Part shown: piece after piece, positions 7,967-14,031 of the stretch
Position numbering within the stretch: the stretch's first letter is position 1
Layout of the letters: each line of letters begins with the position of its first letter
Translations under genes and position numbers: made by a program
From: a virus
Reading direction: 5' to 3' (one strand)
Length of the DNA stretch: 32,870 nt
Virus record (IMG/VR): IMGVR_UViG_3300036817_000497
Span: 1 to 32,870 of that record
Notes under the pieces: generated by a model
What the model was told of the DNA's origin: nothing
The model's database searches: none
Seen by the model: only the letters and a program-made list of their open reading frames with translations

Positions 7967-8190
7967 CGGGGGCCTCGGGCAATCGTTTCCAGATCTTTTT
8001 TTACCTCATCTTCAATGAGATCAGCAGTGGTGCGCAAAACCTGGGGCAACGCCGCGAGCAGTATTTCGTCCGATTTAACGCTTAGGCCGCTGCCTTTTGG
8101 GCCACCGACCACGATTAAAATCAGAGCTTGAGCATTCAACTCTTTTTTGAGGCTTACTGCCTCCTCGTCGTATTTTCCTGGGCCGATCAT
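7963..8190 (-). CDS. Hypothetical phage protein (75 aa) with LPQVLRxxADxIE motif
   Basis: A 75-aa protein with a hydrophobic strand (ALILIVVGGPKGSGLSV) followed by a helix (ALPQVLRTTADLIEDEV). This strand-Gly-loop-helix pattern, with LP-x-x-LR-x-x-AD-x-IE near the end, is familiar from many short phage hypotheticals, but I know of no assigned function. It is coupled to the downstream gene by ATGA and starts two bases before the upstream gene's stop. Confidence 0.65.
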   Translation of the reverse strand: MIGPGKYDEEAVSLKKELNAQALILIVVGGPKGSGLSVKSDEILLAALPQVLRTTADLIEDEVKKDLETIARGPR

Positions 8191-8191
8191 G

Positions 8192-8410
8192 TCAATTAAA
8201 TCCTTGGATCCACCGGGTGATCAGTGCCTTTCTGTCGAATTCATTCGATATCAGAAATTGCATTCCTAACGGAAGCGCAATGTGGTCTTTAAGCTCGTCA
8301 TGCTTACAGAGATCGCTGCCCATGGAGGCCACCGCATTAGTGAGATCTCCTTTGCGAATGTATTCCATGGCCCTGTCCTTAGACCACTGGAGGTGCTCAG
8401 CTCTTGTCAT
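8192..8410 (-). CDS. Conserved phage protein (72 aa), EHLxWxKxRAxEY family
   Basis: A 72-aa helical protein that follows a pattern common in phage genomes: EHLQWSKDRAMEY at the N-terminus, GDLTNAVASMGSDLCKHDEL in the middle, LGMQFLI, and a terminal RWIQGFN. These positions (W/RA/EY, GDL-x-x-A-x-x-SM-x-SDL-x-KH, GFN) are highly conserved in this family from memory. Function is unknown. It overlaps the upstream gene by 14 bases. Family membership is fairly confident, role is not. Confidence 0.78.
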   Translation of the reverse strand: MTRAEHLQWSKDRAMEYIRKGDLTNAVASMGSDLCKHDELKDHIALPLGMQFLISNEFDRKALITRWIQGFN

Positions 8411-8861
8411 GATGTTTGCCTTCTAGCGGAGTGGGTGCGTGCCATTTCTCCCATTCAATCACGCGGGTCAGTTGCGGAAAGTAATTGGCCGGTGGGATCC
8501 GTTTTTCCCAACCGACATCAAAAGTGAGACACAGAATCTGAGTGAGGAAATCAAAGTCGAAGCTGACCGATAAAGTGTCACCAGCGTTATCGCCTTCGAA
8601 GATCAGTCCGTAGCCGTAGAACGATCTGCCTTCCAGCGAGAAAGTAACCAGCGGCGGATTGCGCAATTGCCCCGTATCATCGACCCAGACATCGATGTGA
8701 CGACCGTTAACTTTGGTGTTGAGCCGCCCCATATCCAAGCAATCGCATTCCAGGGCTTGGTACCAACTCTTGAGCTGCTTGGGGACTGAGAGGATGTGAG
8801 CCCGGCAGCGGTAGGGATCGATAAACCAGCCCCAGATATTGCCTTGTGGGTAATTACTCAC
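8397..8861 (-). CDS. DUF3846-like hypothetical protein (154 aa)
   Basis: A 154-aa protein whose N-terminal ~95 residues resemble the DUF3846 layout often found in phages: a PYRCRAHILSVP strand, a helix with LKSWYQALECD, a strand containing VNGRHIDVWVDDTGQLRNPP, and a Gly-rich SFYGYGLIFEGDN hairpin. The C-terminal ~55 residues (SVSFDFDFLTQILCLTFDVGW onward) are an acidic/aromatic extension I do not recognise. GTG 8861 is the start, supported by AAGGA five bases upstream; the overlapping ATG 8863 is followed at once by TGA. The family link is tentative. Confidence 0.62.
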   Translation of the reverse strand: MSNYPQGNIWGWFIDPYRCRAHILSVPKQLKSWYQALECDCLDMGRLNTKVNGRHIDVWVDDTGQLRNPPLVTFSLEGRSFYGYGLIFEGDNAGDTLSVSFDFDFLTQILCLTFDVGWEKRIPPANYFPQLTRVIEWEKWHAPTPLEGKHHDKS

Positions 8862-8870
8862 ATTAGTCCT

Positions 8871-9080
8871 TCACGCAGTTTCGCTCGGATCGACAATGAA
8901 TTCCTTTACAACATAGGTGCTTTCATACGGCAGCTCCATGCGTTCGTTCATTTCACGCATCGGAACGTCAAGCGCTTCTTTGGCTTTATCGGCTAGTTTC
9001 CTAGTCGACCACACAGACTCAATTAGATCATTCTCGTATTCGACTGAACTCGTGACTATGTAAACCTTCCTTACTGTAAT
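8871..9080 (-). CDS. Small KVYIVTS-type protein (up to 69 aa), no canonical start codon
   Basis: A 69-codon frame in the apparent gap between two genes. It reads ITVRKVYIVTSSVEYENDL, then a helix (RKLADKAKEAL) and an acidic strand (YVVKEFIVDP). This resembles small phage proteins that begin with a KVYIVTS strand followed by a helix with a pattern like ADKAKE. No ATG, GTG or TTG precedes the conserved strand; the frame is closed by TGA upstream. Candidate starts are ATT 9080 and ATA 9059, the latter five bases after GGAAGG. The protein is credible by composition; the start is unresolved. Confidence 0.5.
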   Translation of the reverse strand: MTVRKVYIVTSSVEYENDLIESVWSTRKLADKAKEALDVPMREMNERMELPYESTYVVKEFIVDPSETA

Positions 9081-9553
9081 CCTTCGCGAATATAAGCAAC
9101 CGCCTCTTCATGGCCTTTCAACGCTTCATCCCATGTGTGGTACCGGCGCTGGTAGTTATCCAGGCTCTTGCGGAACGCTCTTTTCAAGAGTTTTGATTCC
9201 ACCTTTTCGGTCTCGGAAAAAATCATGGTCTCAAAGAGCAGCGGATGCTTACTGAAGTAGTTGTTGTCGATCCCTAAAAAAACGGTCGAAACTTGCCAGC
9301 CATTGACTGAGGTGCAGGCTACGCGGCGGTTAGCATGATTCTCAAACCAGCGGGCCCACTCAAGAGTGTCCTCGATCGGGACTGGTTCGTGCCCGTTGAG
9401 GATGTAAAGGCCAAGTCCTCTGCCTCCATGCTGGAGTTTGTGCTCAACCTCCAATAGCTCGTCTCTGAGCCGTGAGGCGATCTCTTCGGGCGTCGGCAAG
9501 AACTCTTTAATCCGATCGAAAATTCGCTCGTCTTTTTCGTCCTCGTTCATCAC
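9071..9553 (-). CDS. Conserved phage protein (160 aa), VSTVFLGID family
   Basis: A 160-aa protein matching a widespread phage hypothetical family: YILNGHEPVPIEDTLEWARWFE, then RRVACTSVNGWQVSTVFLGIDNNY, LLFETMIFS and a terminal helical RRYHTWDEALKGHEEAV. The order of an ILNGHEPV-type start, VSTVFLG-x-D-x-x-x, PLLFETM and W-x-EA-x-x-GH-x-x-x-V is characteristic from memory. No function is known to me. It is coupled to the upstream coiled-coil gene by ATGA and overlaps the possible KVYIVTS frame by 10 bases. Confidence 0.8.
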   Translation of the reverse strand: MMNEDEKDERIFDRIKEFLPTPEEIASRLRDELLEVEHKLQHGGRGLGLYILNGHEPVPIEDTLEWARWFENHANRRVACTSVNGWQVSTVFLGIDNNYFSKHPLLFETMIFSETEKVESKLLKRAFRKSLDNYQRRYHTWDEALKGHEEAVAYIREGLQ

Positions 9554-10392
9554 TCACCATGTACGCGGATCGCCGTCGCGGCTCCGAAAGAGGTCTTACC
9601 CTCCTTTTGGATCTGCAGGCCGGGAATTGAATCCAGGGCTTTGCCGGTCTCGTCCAAATGTTTCGCCAACGACTGCGCCGGGCTCTGCCGTAATTCCCAT
9701 TTAATCAGCTCAGGATGGCTCTGGAAGAGTTTTATCGGGTCAGTGCAGGTGCAGAGGTACTTCGTCCAATTGCGCCCGCCTGGGAGCTTCTCTTCAGGAA
9801 TCTCTTCGGGCGGCAGGGGCACGTTCTCGCGCTGCAGTTGGAGTTCAATGTTCTTACTCTCAATCGAGACCTCGGCCCGATTGACCTGAGCCTGGATGCG
9901 TTTCCTTTCTGCCTCCTCCTCGGCCAGCTTCAACCGCATTTGCAGTTGCTCTTTTTCCCGCTTCAGCTCCTCCAGTTTCGCTTGCACTCTCTTCTCATCG
10001 ACGATCCGCTTGGCGTCGACCCTGGCCTGGGCCATGTCGCGTTCCCTCTGGACCGCGGCCTGATGGATGGCGACCTCTCTAGTGATGCGTTTGTATTCGA
10101 CCTCCATCGGGCCGTCCAGCTCATGGAAGATCGCGTCCAGGGCCCTCCCGGCGGAATTAATCGGGGCCTTGGCCAAATCGTAATTGGCTTTGAGCCCTTT
10201 TCTGAGTCCTTGCAGTTCCTGAGCCGCCAAAGACGCCCGGCTCTGGCTGGCAGCGTCGGTGACTTTCTCGATTGCTTGGGCCCTTGCGATGACGATTTTC
10301 ATTGCCTCGATAGCCTGCTCGGGTTTCGTGACAGTGATCTCGTCAACCTGGAGAGGTTCTCCCCGTACTAAGGCAACGATTGCGCTATTCAT
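9550..10392 (-). CDS. Coiled-coil phage protein (280 aa), DUF1351-like layout
   Basis: A 280-aa protein with a long charged helix at about residues 95-195 (KRITREVAIHQAAVQRE, EELKREKEQLQMRLKLAEEE), predicted coiled coil, and a C-terminal globular region (DPIKLFQSHPELIKWELR, then SIPGLQIQKEG). The TDP...F-x-x-x-PEL...IPGL order recalls phage proteins near recombination genes, such as the DUF1351 class, but the link is weak. It is the first gene of the left minus-strand operon. There is no Shine-Dalgarno; a TTGATG/TATACT promoter would start transcription only 2-4 bases before ATG 10392, suggesting a nearly leaderless message. Confidence 0.65.
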   Translation of the reverse strand: MNSAIVALVRGEPLQVDEITVTKPEQAIEAMKIVIARAQAIEKVTDAASQSRASLAAQELQGLRKGLKANYDLAKAPINSAGRALDAIFHELDGPMEVEYKRITREVAIHQAAVQRERDMAQARVDAKRIVDEKRVQAKLEELKREKEQLQMRLKLAEEEAERKRIQAQVNRAEVSIESKNIELQLQRENVPLPPEEIPEEKLPGGRNWTKYLCTCTDPIKLFQSHPELIKWELRQSPAQSLAKHLDETGKALDSIPGLQIQKEGKTSFGAATAIRVHGE

Positions 10393-10401
10393 AACTTTTG
10401 C

Positions 10402-10446
10402 AGTATAAGATCGGCCTTGATTCCATCAAGATTTTCCTTCAATATT
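10402..10446. promoter_or_regulatory. Divergent promoter pair with a 15-bp palindromic operator candidate
   Basis: Minus strand: -35 TTGATG (10424-10429) and -10 TATACT (10402-10407), 16-base spacer. Plus strand: -35 TTGATT (10417-10422) and -10 AATATT (10441-10446), 18-base spacer. Between and overlapping both -35 boxes is CTTGAT-TCC-ATCAAG (10416-10430), a perfect inverted repeat with a 3-base centre. A protein bound there could block both promoters. Both transcripts would begin only a few bases before their ATGs. All inferred from sequence. Confidence 0.5.
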
Positions 10447-10455
10447 TTTCTCTGT

Positions 10456-10962
10456 ATGCCTGATTCGACTCAAGAAACTCTTGATCACATTGAACGCGTC
10501 CGCGATCTAATTTCCTCGGTGGTGGCCGGGCTCTACAAACGAGCGCACGTCCATGACGCTTCCAAGCTCCAGGAACCTGAGAAGTCGGCTTTTGATACTT
10601 TGAGTCAAAAGCTCAAAGACGTAACGTACGGAAGCGAAGAATACCGCTCCGCGCTGCGCGAGATTAAGCCTGCGCTCCAACACCACTACGCTCATAATGC
10701 GCACCACCCCGAGCACTGGGAGAACGGCATTCTGGATATGTCGCTATTGGACCTGATCGAAATGTTCGCCGACTGGAAAGCGGCGACCGAACGTATGAAG
10801 GACGGCGGCGACCTCGGGCGATCGCTCCTGCTCAATAAGGATCGCTTCGGAATCGATGATCAGCTCTACTACGTCCTGGTTAATACCGCGATGGAAATGA
10901 AGTGGATCAAGGAACGCCCGGCCTTAACGAACACTCACACTAGACCACCAAAAAATGACTGA
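10456..10962 (+). CDS. DUF5662 family protein (168 aa)
   Basis: A 168-aa helical protein with the DUF5662 pattern: HIERVRDLI, RAHVHDASKLQEPE, YGSEEYRSALREIKPALQHHYAHNAHHPEHW, MSLLDLIEMFADWKAATERM, and a final LLNKDRFGIDDQLYYVLVNTAMEM. The HDASK and HHYAHNAHHPEH clusters look like metal ligands of an HD-like helical fold, so a hydrolase function is possible but unproven. ATG 10456 is chosen over an upstream TTG because the family begins near it. No Shine-Dalgarno is visible, in keeping with a start just upstream. It leads a three-gene plus-strand group. Confidence 0.82.
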   Translation: MPDSTQETLDHIERVRDLISSVVAGLYKRAHVHDASKLQEPEKSAFDTLSQKLKDVTYGSEEYRSALREIKPALQHHYAHNAHHPEHWENGILDMSLLDLIEMFADWKAATERMKDGGDLGRSLLLNKDRFGIDDQLYYVLVNTAMEMKWIKERPALTNTHTRPPKND

Positions 10963-11149
10963 CGAAGAGAAGATCCGAGAGGACGTCAAAGCGCTCGCTG
11001 TAATCGTTGGGAAGCTTAACGAAAGGGTCGGCGGCATCTTTGAAGCGCTGCAAATTGTTCGCCAGATCTCGGACCTGCAAGATCAGCGACTGGCAAACCT
11101 GGAAAACTTTATGCAAATCGCCGAGCTAGCGAGAAAGGCTTCAGAATGA
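10955..11149 (+). CDS. Small helical protein (64 aa)
   Basis: A 64-aa, strongly helical and charged protein (MTDEEKIREDVKALAVIVGKLNERV, then DLQDQRLANLENFMQIAELA). Heptad-like leucine/isoleucine spacing suggests a short coiled coil and possible oligomerisation. It overlaps the DUF5662 gene by 8 bases and the next gene as ATGA. No family recognised. Confidence 0.62.
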   Translation: MTDEEKIREDVKALAVIVGKLNERVGGIFEALQIVRQISDLQDQRLANLENFMQIAELARKASE

Positions 11150-11421
11150 CTATTGCAATCGCAGGCGAAAACTTAGATACCCAGCGGGCCCAGGATTTGG
11201 CCATGAATCTGATGCTGGTGATCAAGGCTCATTACGAGCAGGGGCCCATGGAAAGAGCACGGGTGCTCGAGGTCTTAAATGCCTTGGCTTTGTGCACTGC
11301 CATCACGGTTCACGGCACTGACGTCGACAGCCAATTTGCCACCGATATCTTCGCTTCCGCCTTCTCTATGAACCTCGAGCTTTACCGGGACAACTTCCCC
11401 AACCCCGAGCACACCAACTGA
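11146..11421 (+). CDS. Hypothetical protein (91 aa), third gene of the plus-strand trio
   Basis: A 91-aa mostly helical protein (AQDLAMNLMLVIKAHYEQGPMERARVLEVLNALALCTA) ending in RDNFPNPEHTN. It starts with an ATGA overlap to the 64-aa gene. Its last 11 codons and stop recur at 12673-12707 with three mismatches, so a fragment of this gene's 3' end has been copied or carried to the other side of the following minus-strand cassette. Function unknown. Confidence 0.62.
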   Translation: MTIAIAGENLDTQRAQDLAMNLMLVIKAHYEQGPMERARVLEVLNALALCTAITVHGTDVDSQFATDIFASAFSMNLELYRDNFPNPEHTN

Positions 11422-11423
11422 TG
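11389..11423 (+). repeat. Direct repeat, left copy (35 nt)
   Basis: This stretch covers the codons for the 91-aa gene's C-terminus plus its TGA and the next ATG. It matches 12673-12707 at 32 of 35 positions, same orientation, 1284 bases apart. Confidence 0.8.
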
Positions 11424-11430
11424 GCAGTTG

Positions 11431-11703
11431 TCAGCTCGGATTGGCCGGGGCCGTGCTCGGCGCGGCGGCATGCGGCGGCACAAACGTGAGGCCTTTAATG
11501 ATGCCGTCCAGTACCGTCTTAGCGCCGGTCGTGGCGTCGGTCGCGATTGTAACCGCGGGACCAATAGTTGGGATCAGGCCCGTGACTACGCCTGCGGTTT
11601 GTTCAAACTTTTGAATAGAACTCAGCACGTTGTCTGCGTCTTCGAGGAGTTGGGCGAATGTCATTTGTTTCGTTAGGGTTAGGGTTAATGTTGCCAGGGC
11701 CAT
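11431..11703 (-). CDS. Small hydrophobic-core protein (90 aa), last of the membrane cassette
   Basis: A 90-aa protein with an uncharged central stretch (AGVVTGLIPTIGPAVTIATDATTG) preceded by a helix (QLLEDADNVLSSIQKFEQ) and followed by a Pro/Ala-rich tail. The stretch is hydrophobic enough for an amphipathic or membrane-associated segment but is not a clear transmembrane helix. ATG 11703 overlaps the upstream gene by 19 bases and has a weak GGGA upstream; ATG 11664 (77 aa) is the alternative. It converges on the plus-strand 91-aa gene with nine bases between stops. Function unknown. Confidence 0.58.
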   Translation of the reverse strand: MALATLTLTLTKQMTFAQLLEDADNVLSSIQKFEQTAGVVTGLIPTIGPAVTIATDATTGAKTVLDGIIKGLTFVPPHAAAPSTAPANPS

Positions 11704-12290
11704 TTAATTCCCGGTGAGGGTCGCGGCGTAGGGGCGGCACGTTTCTGGATCAGATTCAGTTTGCGCCGGTTAGTTTCTCCCAGATCGCGACTAACCGCGC
11801 TATTCTTACGCGTGGCCATAATATCTTGATTCAGTGCATCGATGCGCGGATTGAGTTGCTCTAGTTGCTGAGAGAGCCATGTCTGAAACCCATCTAACTG
11901 ATCTTTGATCTGTTTGGTGGTTTGCTGTCCGATCTCAGCGTCCCGGTTATTCTGTTGCACCCGCGCTTCTGCTGCCGTGGTGAACGTTGCTAAATTGTTG
12001 CGTTCATCCCGGTCAAACTTGTGGATAACCTTGCCGAGAGAATCAGTTGCCATGGAGTCGCTGATCTCCGCGAGATACATTGAGGCCACCTCCTGGCGCA
12101 TATCATAGATGCTGACGCCCATTTGCGCCACTCGTGAGAGCATCTGAACTTGAGCGTAAACGATGTAGGCGCACGAGATCATGGTCGCGAAACAAATAAT
12201 GCAAACTGCAATCAGCAGATTACGGTAAAGCCGCCTGACTTTTTGTTCCCGATGAGTGATTTCCTGGCCAAGTGTTTCAACCGGTGACAT
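11685..12290 (-). CDS. Membrane-anchored coiled-coil protein (201 aa)
   Basis: A 201-aa protein with a positively charged N-terminus (HREQKVRRLYRN), one transmembrane helix at about residues 24-46 (LLIAVCIICFATMISCAYIVYA) and a long helical, Gln/Asn-rich C-terminal domain (VQQNNRDAEIGQQTTKQIKDQ) that is likely coiled coil. By the positive-inside rule the N-terminus is cytoplasmic. The layout resembles inner-membrane spanins or superinfection proteins, but no partner lipoprotein is seen. The ATG overlaps the preceding stop by one base as TGATG, and the gene lies between two copies of a direct repeat. Confidence 0.65.
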   Translation of the reverse strand: MSPVETLGQEITHREQKVRRLYRNLLIAVCIICFATMISCAYIVYAQVQMLSRVAQMGVSIYDMRQEVASMYLAEISDSMATDSLGKVIHKFDRDERNNLATFTTAAEARVQQNNRDAEIGQQTTKQIKDQLDGFQTWLSQQLEQLNPRIDALNQDIMATRKNSAVSRDLGETNRRKLNLIQKRAAPTPRPSPGIKWPWQH

Positions 12291-12616
12291 CAGCCCGAGC
12301 CTCCTCCTCCCCTGCGTCTCAATAACAGCTCCTTGACCTCGGTTAAGGTCTTCTTCACTTCAGACAATCCGCTAACCACATCTCGGCGAAGGAAAGTCAT
12401 CTCTTGATCTCTGACCACTTCCAGCTGCTTATCCTGCCGGGACAGTTGCCAGAAAATCCAGCCAATGACGCCTGCCGCAAATGCGGTGAGCCCGATCACT
12501 CCCCAGGCCAACCACCAATTAACGGGCTTGTCGTAGGTCTCGTTGGCCGCCTGCACTTGCTGGGTCAAGGTCGGCAGCTGCTGGGCGAGAAAATCCGCTA
12601 GGATTCGAGGCCACAT
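12290..12616 (-). CDS. Single-pass membrane protein (108 aa), cassette leader
   Basis: A 108-aa protein with one transmembrane helix at ~34-57 (WWLAWGVIGLTAFAAGVIGWIFWQL), a 33-residue N-terminal helix and a basic, helical C-terminus (VKKTLTEVKELLLRRRGGGGSG). It is the first of three minus-strand genes placed between the repeats. The size and single helix would fit a small phage holin-like or regulatory membrane protein, but the lysozyme is 16 kb away. Translation is coupled to the next gene by a TGATG overlap. Confidence 0.65.
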   Translation of the reverse strand: MWPRILADFLAQQLPTLTQQVQAANETYDKPVNWWLAWGVIGLTAFAAGVIGWIFWQLSRQDKQLEVVRDQEMTFLRRDVVSGLSEVKKTLTEVKELLLRRRGGGGSG

Positions 12617-12672
12617 TTACAACCGGGTAGAGTCACGCATTCATCCAGACTGAGGCAAGCGCCAATATCCGA

Positions 12673-12707
12673 GACAACTTTCCCAACCGCGAGTACACCA
12701 ACTGATG
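12673..12707 (+). repeat. Direct repeat, right copy (35 nt); remnant of the 91-aa gene's end
   Basis: In the same frame as the donor it reads RDNFPNREYTN then TGA, with ATG of the next gene overlapping. There is no start codon for it here, so it is a 3' fragment rather than a gene. Upstream, 12617-12672 contains no gene I can see. Confidence 0.8.
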
Positions 12708-12953
12708 AGTGATTGGCTAATTGAAAAGAGAATCCCCTGCAGCGGCACTTATGGAACCGGTAGGGGATGGTTTTATGCTAATGAGGAGAGAATCGTGATT
12801 TACGGGCCTGGATTGCAGCACGTCGAGCTAAGGACTAGAACATTTTTAAAGTTAGCGCTCGAGGTAGCCCAACTCCCTGGCGCGCCGAGGATTCGAATGG
12901 ATCAAATCGTGGCAAGTCCGGCAGACCGCGGTCCAGTATTGCCGATCGAGTAA
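12705..12953 (+). CDS. Small plus-strand protein (82 aa), convergent with HNH gene
   Basis: An 82-aa protein with well-formed beta-type segments (DWLIEKRIPCSGTYGTGRGWFYANEERIVIYG) and a helix (FLKLALEVAQLPG). The ATG follows directly on the repeated 3' end of the 91-aa gene, as TGATG. Its last 34 codons lie antisense to the HNH gene's end, so the C-terminal part may be non-homologous read-through. No family recognised. It is the only plus-strand gene in this section and was perhaps once contiguous with the 10456-11421 group. Confidence 0.5.
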   Translation: MSDWLIEKRIPCSGTYGTGRGWFYANEERIVIYGPGLQHVELRTRTFLKLALEVAQLPGAPRIRMDQIVASPADRGPVLPIE

Positions 12954-13118
12954 GAGTCGGCCCCAGCGGCCTTTGCGGTGATGGACGTCAATCGAGCGGC
13001 CCTGGTGGCAGATCTCGCACACAGGCTTTGCGGCCAGGAATGCTTTCCGATCGTAGGAGTAGATGCGCACCTGGGCCCGGCGCTTGTCACTGACCGGATT
13101 TAGTTTTGTTCGCTTCAT
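12852..13118 (-). CDS. HNH endonuclease (88 aa)
   Basis: A compact HNH nuclease with a zinc-binding C34-x2-C37 (VCEIC), the catalytic IDVHHRKG at 43-50, and C66-x2-C69-H70 ... H74 (VCRTCHDLIH). HNH enzymes cut DNA with a single metal ion; in phages the small versions aid packaging or are mobile nickases. The frame extends upstream to 13244, but ATG 13118 is the start because an AGGAAGG sits 6 bases upstream and the added residues are non-protein-like. It overlaps the membrane-protein gene by 32 bases and the plus-strand 82-aa gene on the opposite strand. Confidence 0.85.
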   Translation of the reverse strand: MKRTKLNPVSDKRRAQVRIYSYDRKAFLAAKPVCEICHQGRSIDVHHRKGRWGRLLLDRQYWTAVCRTCHDLIHSNPRRARELGYLER

Positions 13119-13281
13119 CGACGACCTTCCTGACCTGCTCGTAATTAAGGTTAGAGATCCACTGGCGGCTGTAGCTCTCCAACTGTTTTTTACTGTAGGG
13201 ACGCAGCTTGTAGAGCATCCAAAGGTTGAGTGCGGAGAGAGCAAGATTGGCGAGCGTTATATACCATAGGAAATCGGTCAT
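13087..13281 (-). CDS. Small single-pass membrane protein (64 aa)
   Basis: A 64-aa protein: transmembrane helix at about residues 4-25 (FLWYITLANLALSALNLWMLYKL), then a charged helix (KKQLESYSRQWISNLNYEQV). Its start overlaps the preceding gene as ATGA. The size and one-helix-plus-soluble-tail plan are common for phage membrane proteins of lysis, exclusion or unknown function. No diagnostic motif is present. Confidence 0.65.
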   Translation of the reverse strand: MTDFLWYITLANLALSALNLWMLYKLRPYSKKQLESYSRQWISNLNYEQVRKVVDEANKTKSGQ

Positions 13282-13583
13282 GGCGTTCGGCCTGATTCAA
13301 AGCGTTCCTCCTCCTCAAGAATCGCAGTGCTCCATTGCCGAACGCGTAATGCATTCTCTTTAGCCAGCACCTCATTGCTCTTGTCAATCAGAGCTTGCAT
13401 GTTGAGCTTAAAGTTTTGTTTAACCTCCGGCGGAGATTGCTCTGCCGTGAGCTTCGCATAAGCCTCAGTCAAGGTAACATCGAGCCGCCTCTGGGTTTCG
13501 TGAGTGATGAGAGGGATGATCTGCGCACTGATCTCACGGTAACGTTTAGCGCGCCGGAGTTGCGTCCACAGTGTGTAAATCAT
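13278..13583 (-). CDS. Hypothetical helical protein (101 aa)
   Basis: A 101-aa, mainly helical protein with amphipathic stretches (AQIIPLITHETQRRLDVTLTEAYAKL, NEVLAKENALRVRQW, ILEEEERF) and many charged residues. It starts with an ATGA overlap to the 39-aa basic peptide and is coupled to the next membrane-protein gene. No family recognised. Confidence 0.6.
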   Translation of the reverse strand: MIYTLWTQLRRAKRYREISAQIIPLITHETQRRLDVTLTEAYAKLTAEQSPPEVKQNFKLNMQALIDKSNEVLAKENALRVRQWSTAILEEEERFESGRTP

Positions 13584-13699
13584 TTTCGCTTTAGAGATGA
13601 GACCGTTTGAGTGGGTTTGGCTTTTTGAGCGGCTTTGGCTTTCCTAGCGGCAGTAAAGACACTAAGGGTGCGTCTCAGTGTCCCAGTTTTCTTTTGCAT
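13580..13699 (-). CDS. Short basic peptide ORF (39 aa)
   Basis: A 39-codon frame: MQKKTGTLRRTLSVFTA followed by a Lys/Ala-rich tail ending SLKRK. About a third of residues are Lys or Arg. Its TGA overlaps the next gene's ATG as ATGA, the same coupling used by neighbouring genes, which supports expression. ATG 13699 lies one base after the T-tract of a terminator hairpin. It may bind nucleic acid; nothing else is visible. Confidence 0.45.
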   Translation of the reverse strand: MQKKTGTLRRTLSVFTAARKAKAAQKAKPTQTVSSLKRK

Positions 13700-13700
13700 G

Positions 13701-13743
13701 AAAAAACCCTAGCAAGTCTTTGGGTGACTTAGCTAGGGCTTTT
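13701..13743 (-). terminator. Intrinsic terminator overlapping the end of the GRPPS gene
   Basis: On the minus strand the hairpin is CCCTAGC-(T)AAGTC / GACTT-GCTAGGG (13707-13738), a 12-bp stem with one bulged base and a 7-base loop, followed by TTTTTT (13701-13706). The stop codon of the 100-aa gene is inside the stem. The plus-strand side ends in CTTTT, a weaker tract. Strong by inspection. Confidence 0.8.
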
Positions 13744-14031
13744 CACGTGCCTGCGCGCTCGGGCTCGAGCCCGAGCGAGTTTGGCTTTGGCGATTCGTTC
13801 TTCCCTCGGCATGGGAATGCTCTTTTTCCAAACCCTCCATCCCTGGTCGCCCTCACTCATGATTCGAACTTTTACGCCCATGCTGCGGGCGATCTGATAG
13901 AGCGTTTCGCGCCTCTTTTTTGAAACAAAAGATTGCCCGATACGCATGGTCCAGAGCTTGACGTGCTCGTCTGATGGCGGACGGCCTCTGGTCTCGGTGA
14001 TGGGTACGTTGTCCTCGATAATTAATGGCAT
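13729..14031 (-). CDS. Basic GRPPS-motif protein (100 aa)
   Basis: A 100-aa protein that looks like a small phage family with an N-terminal strand and GRPPSDEHV motif, then a helix-turn region (SFVSKKRRETLYQIARSMGVKVRIMSE), a tryptophan-containing strand (GWRVWKKS) and a strongly basic tail (KAKLARARARARRH). The middle resembles a small DNA-binding fold and the tail would support nucleic-acid binding. ATG 14031 has no Shine-Dalgarno, unlike an overlapping frame that begins at 14152. The gene ends inside an intrinsic terminator. Function inferred as DNA-binding or structural, not shown. Confidence 0.65.
   Translation of the reverse strand: MPLIIEDNVPITETRGRPPSDEHVKLWTMRIGQSFVSKKRRETLYQIARSMGVKVRIMSEGDQGWRVWKKSIPMPREERIAKAKLARARARARRHVKSPS

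Noticed and set aside
11672-11688. Telomere-like TTAGGGTTAGGGTTA
   Set aside because: It is only 2.5 units and encodes LTLTLT within the start of the 90-aa gene; coding repetition explains it.
12840-12915. Possible tRNA fragment (GATTCGAAT near 12890)
   Set aside because: No acceptor stem, anticodon arm or CCA partner can be drawn, and the bases code for the HNH protein's C-terminus.
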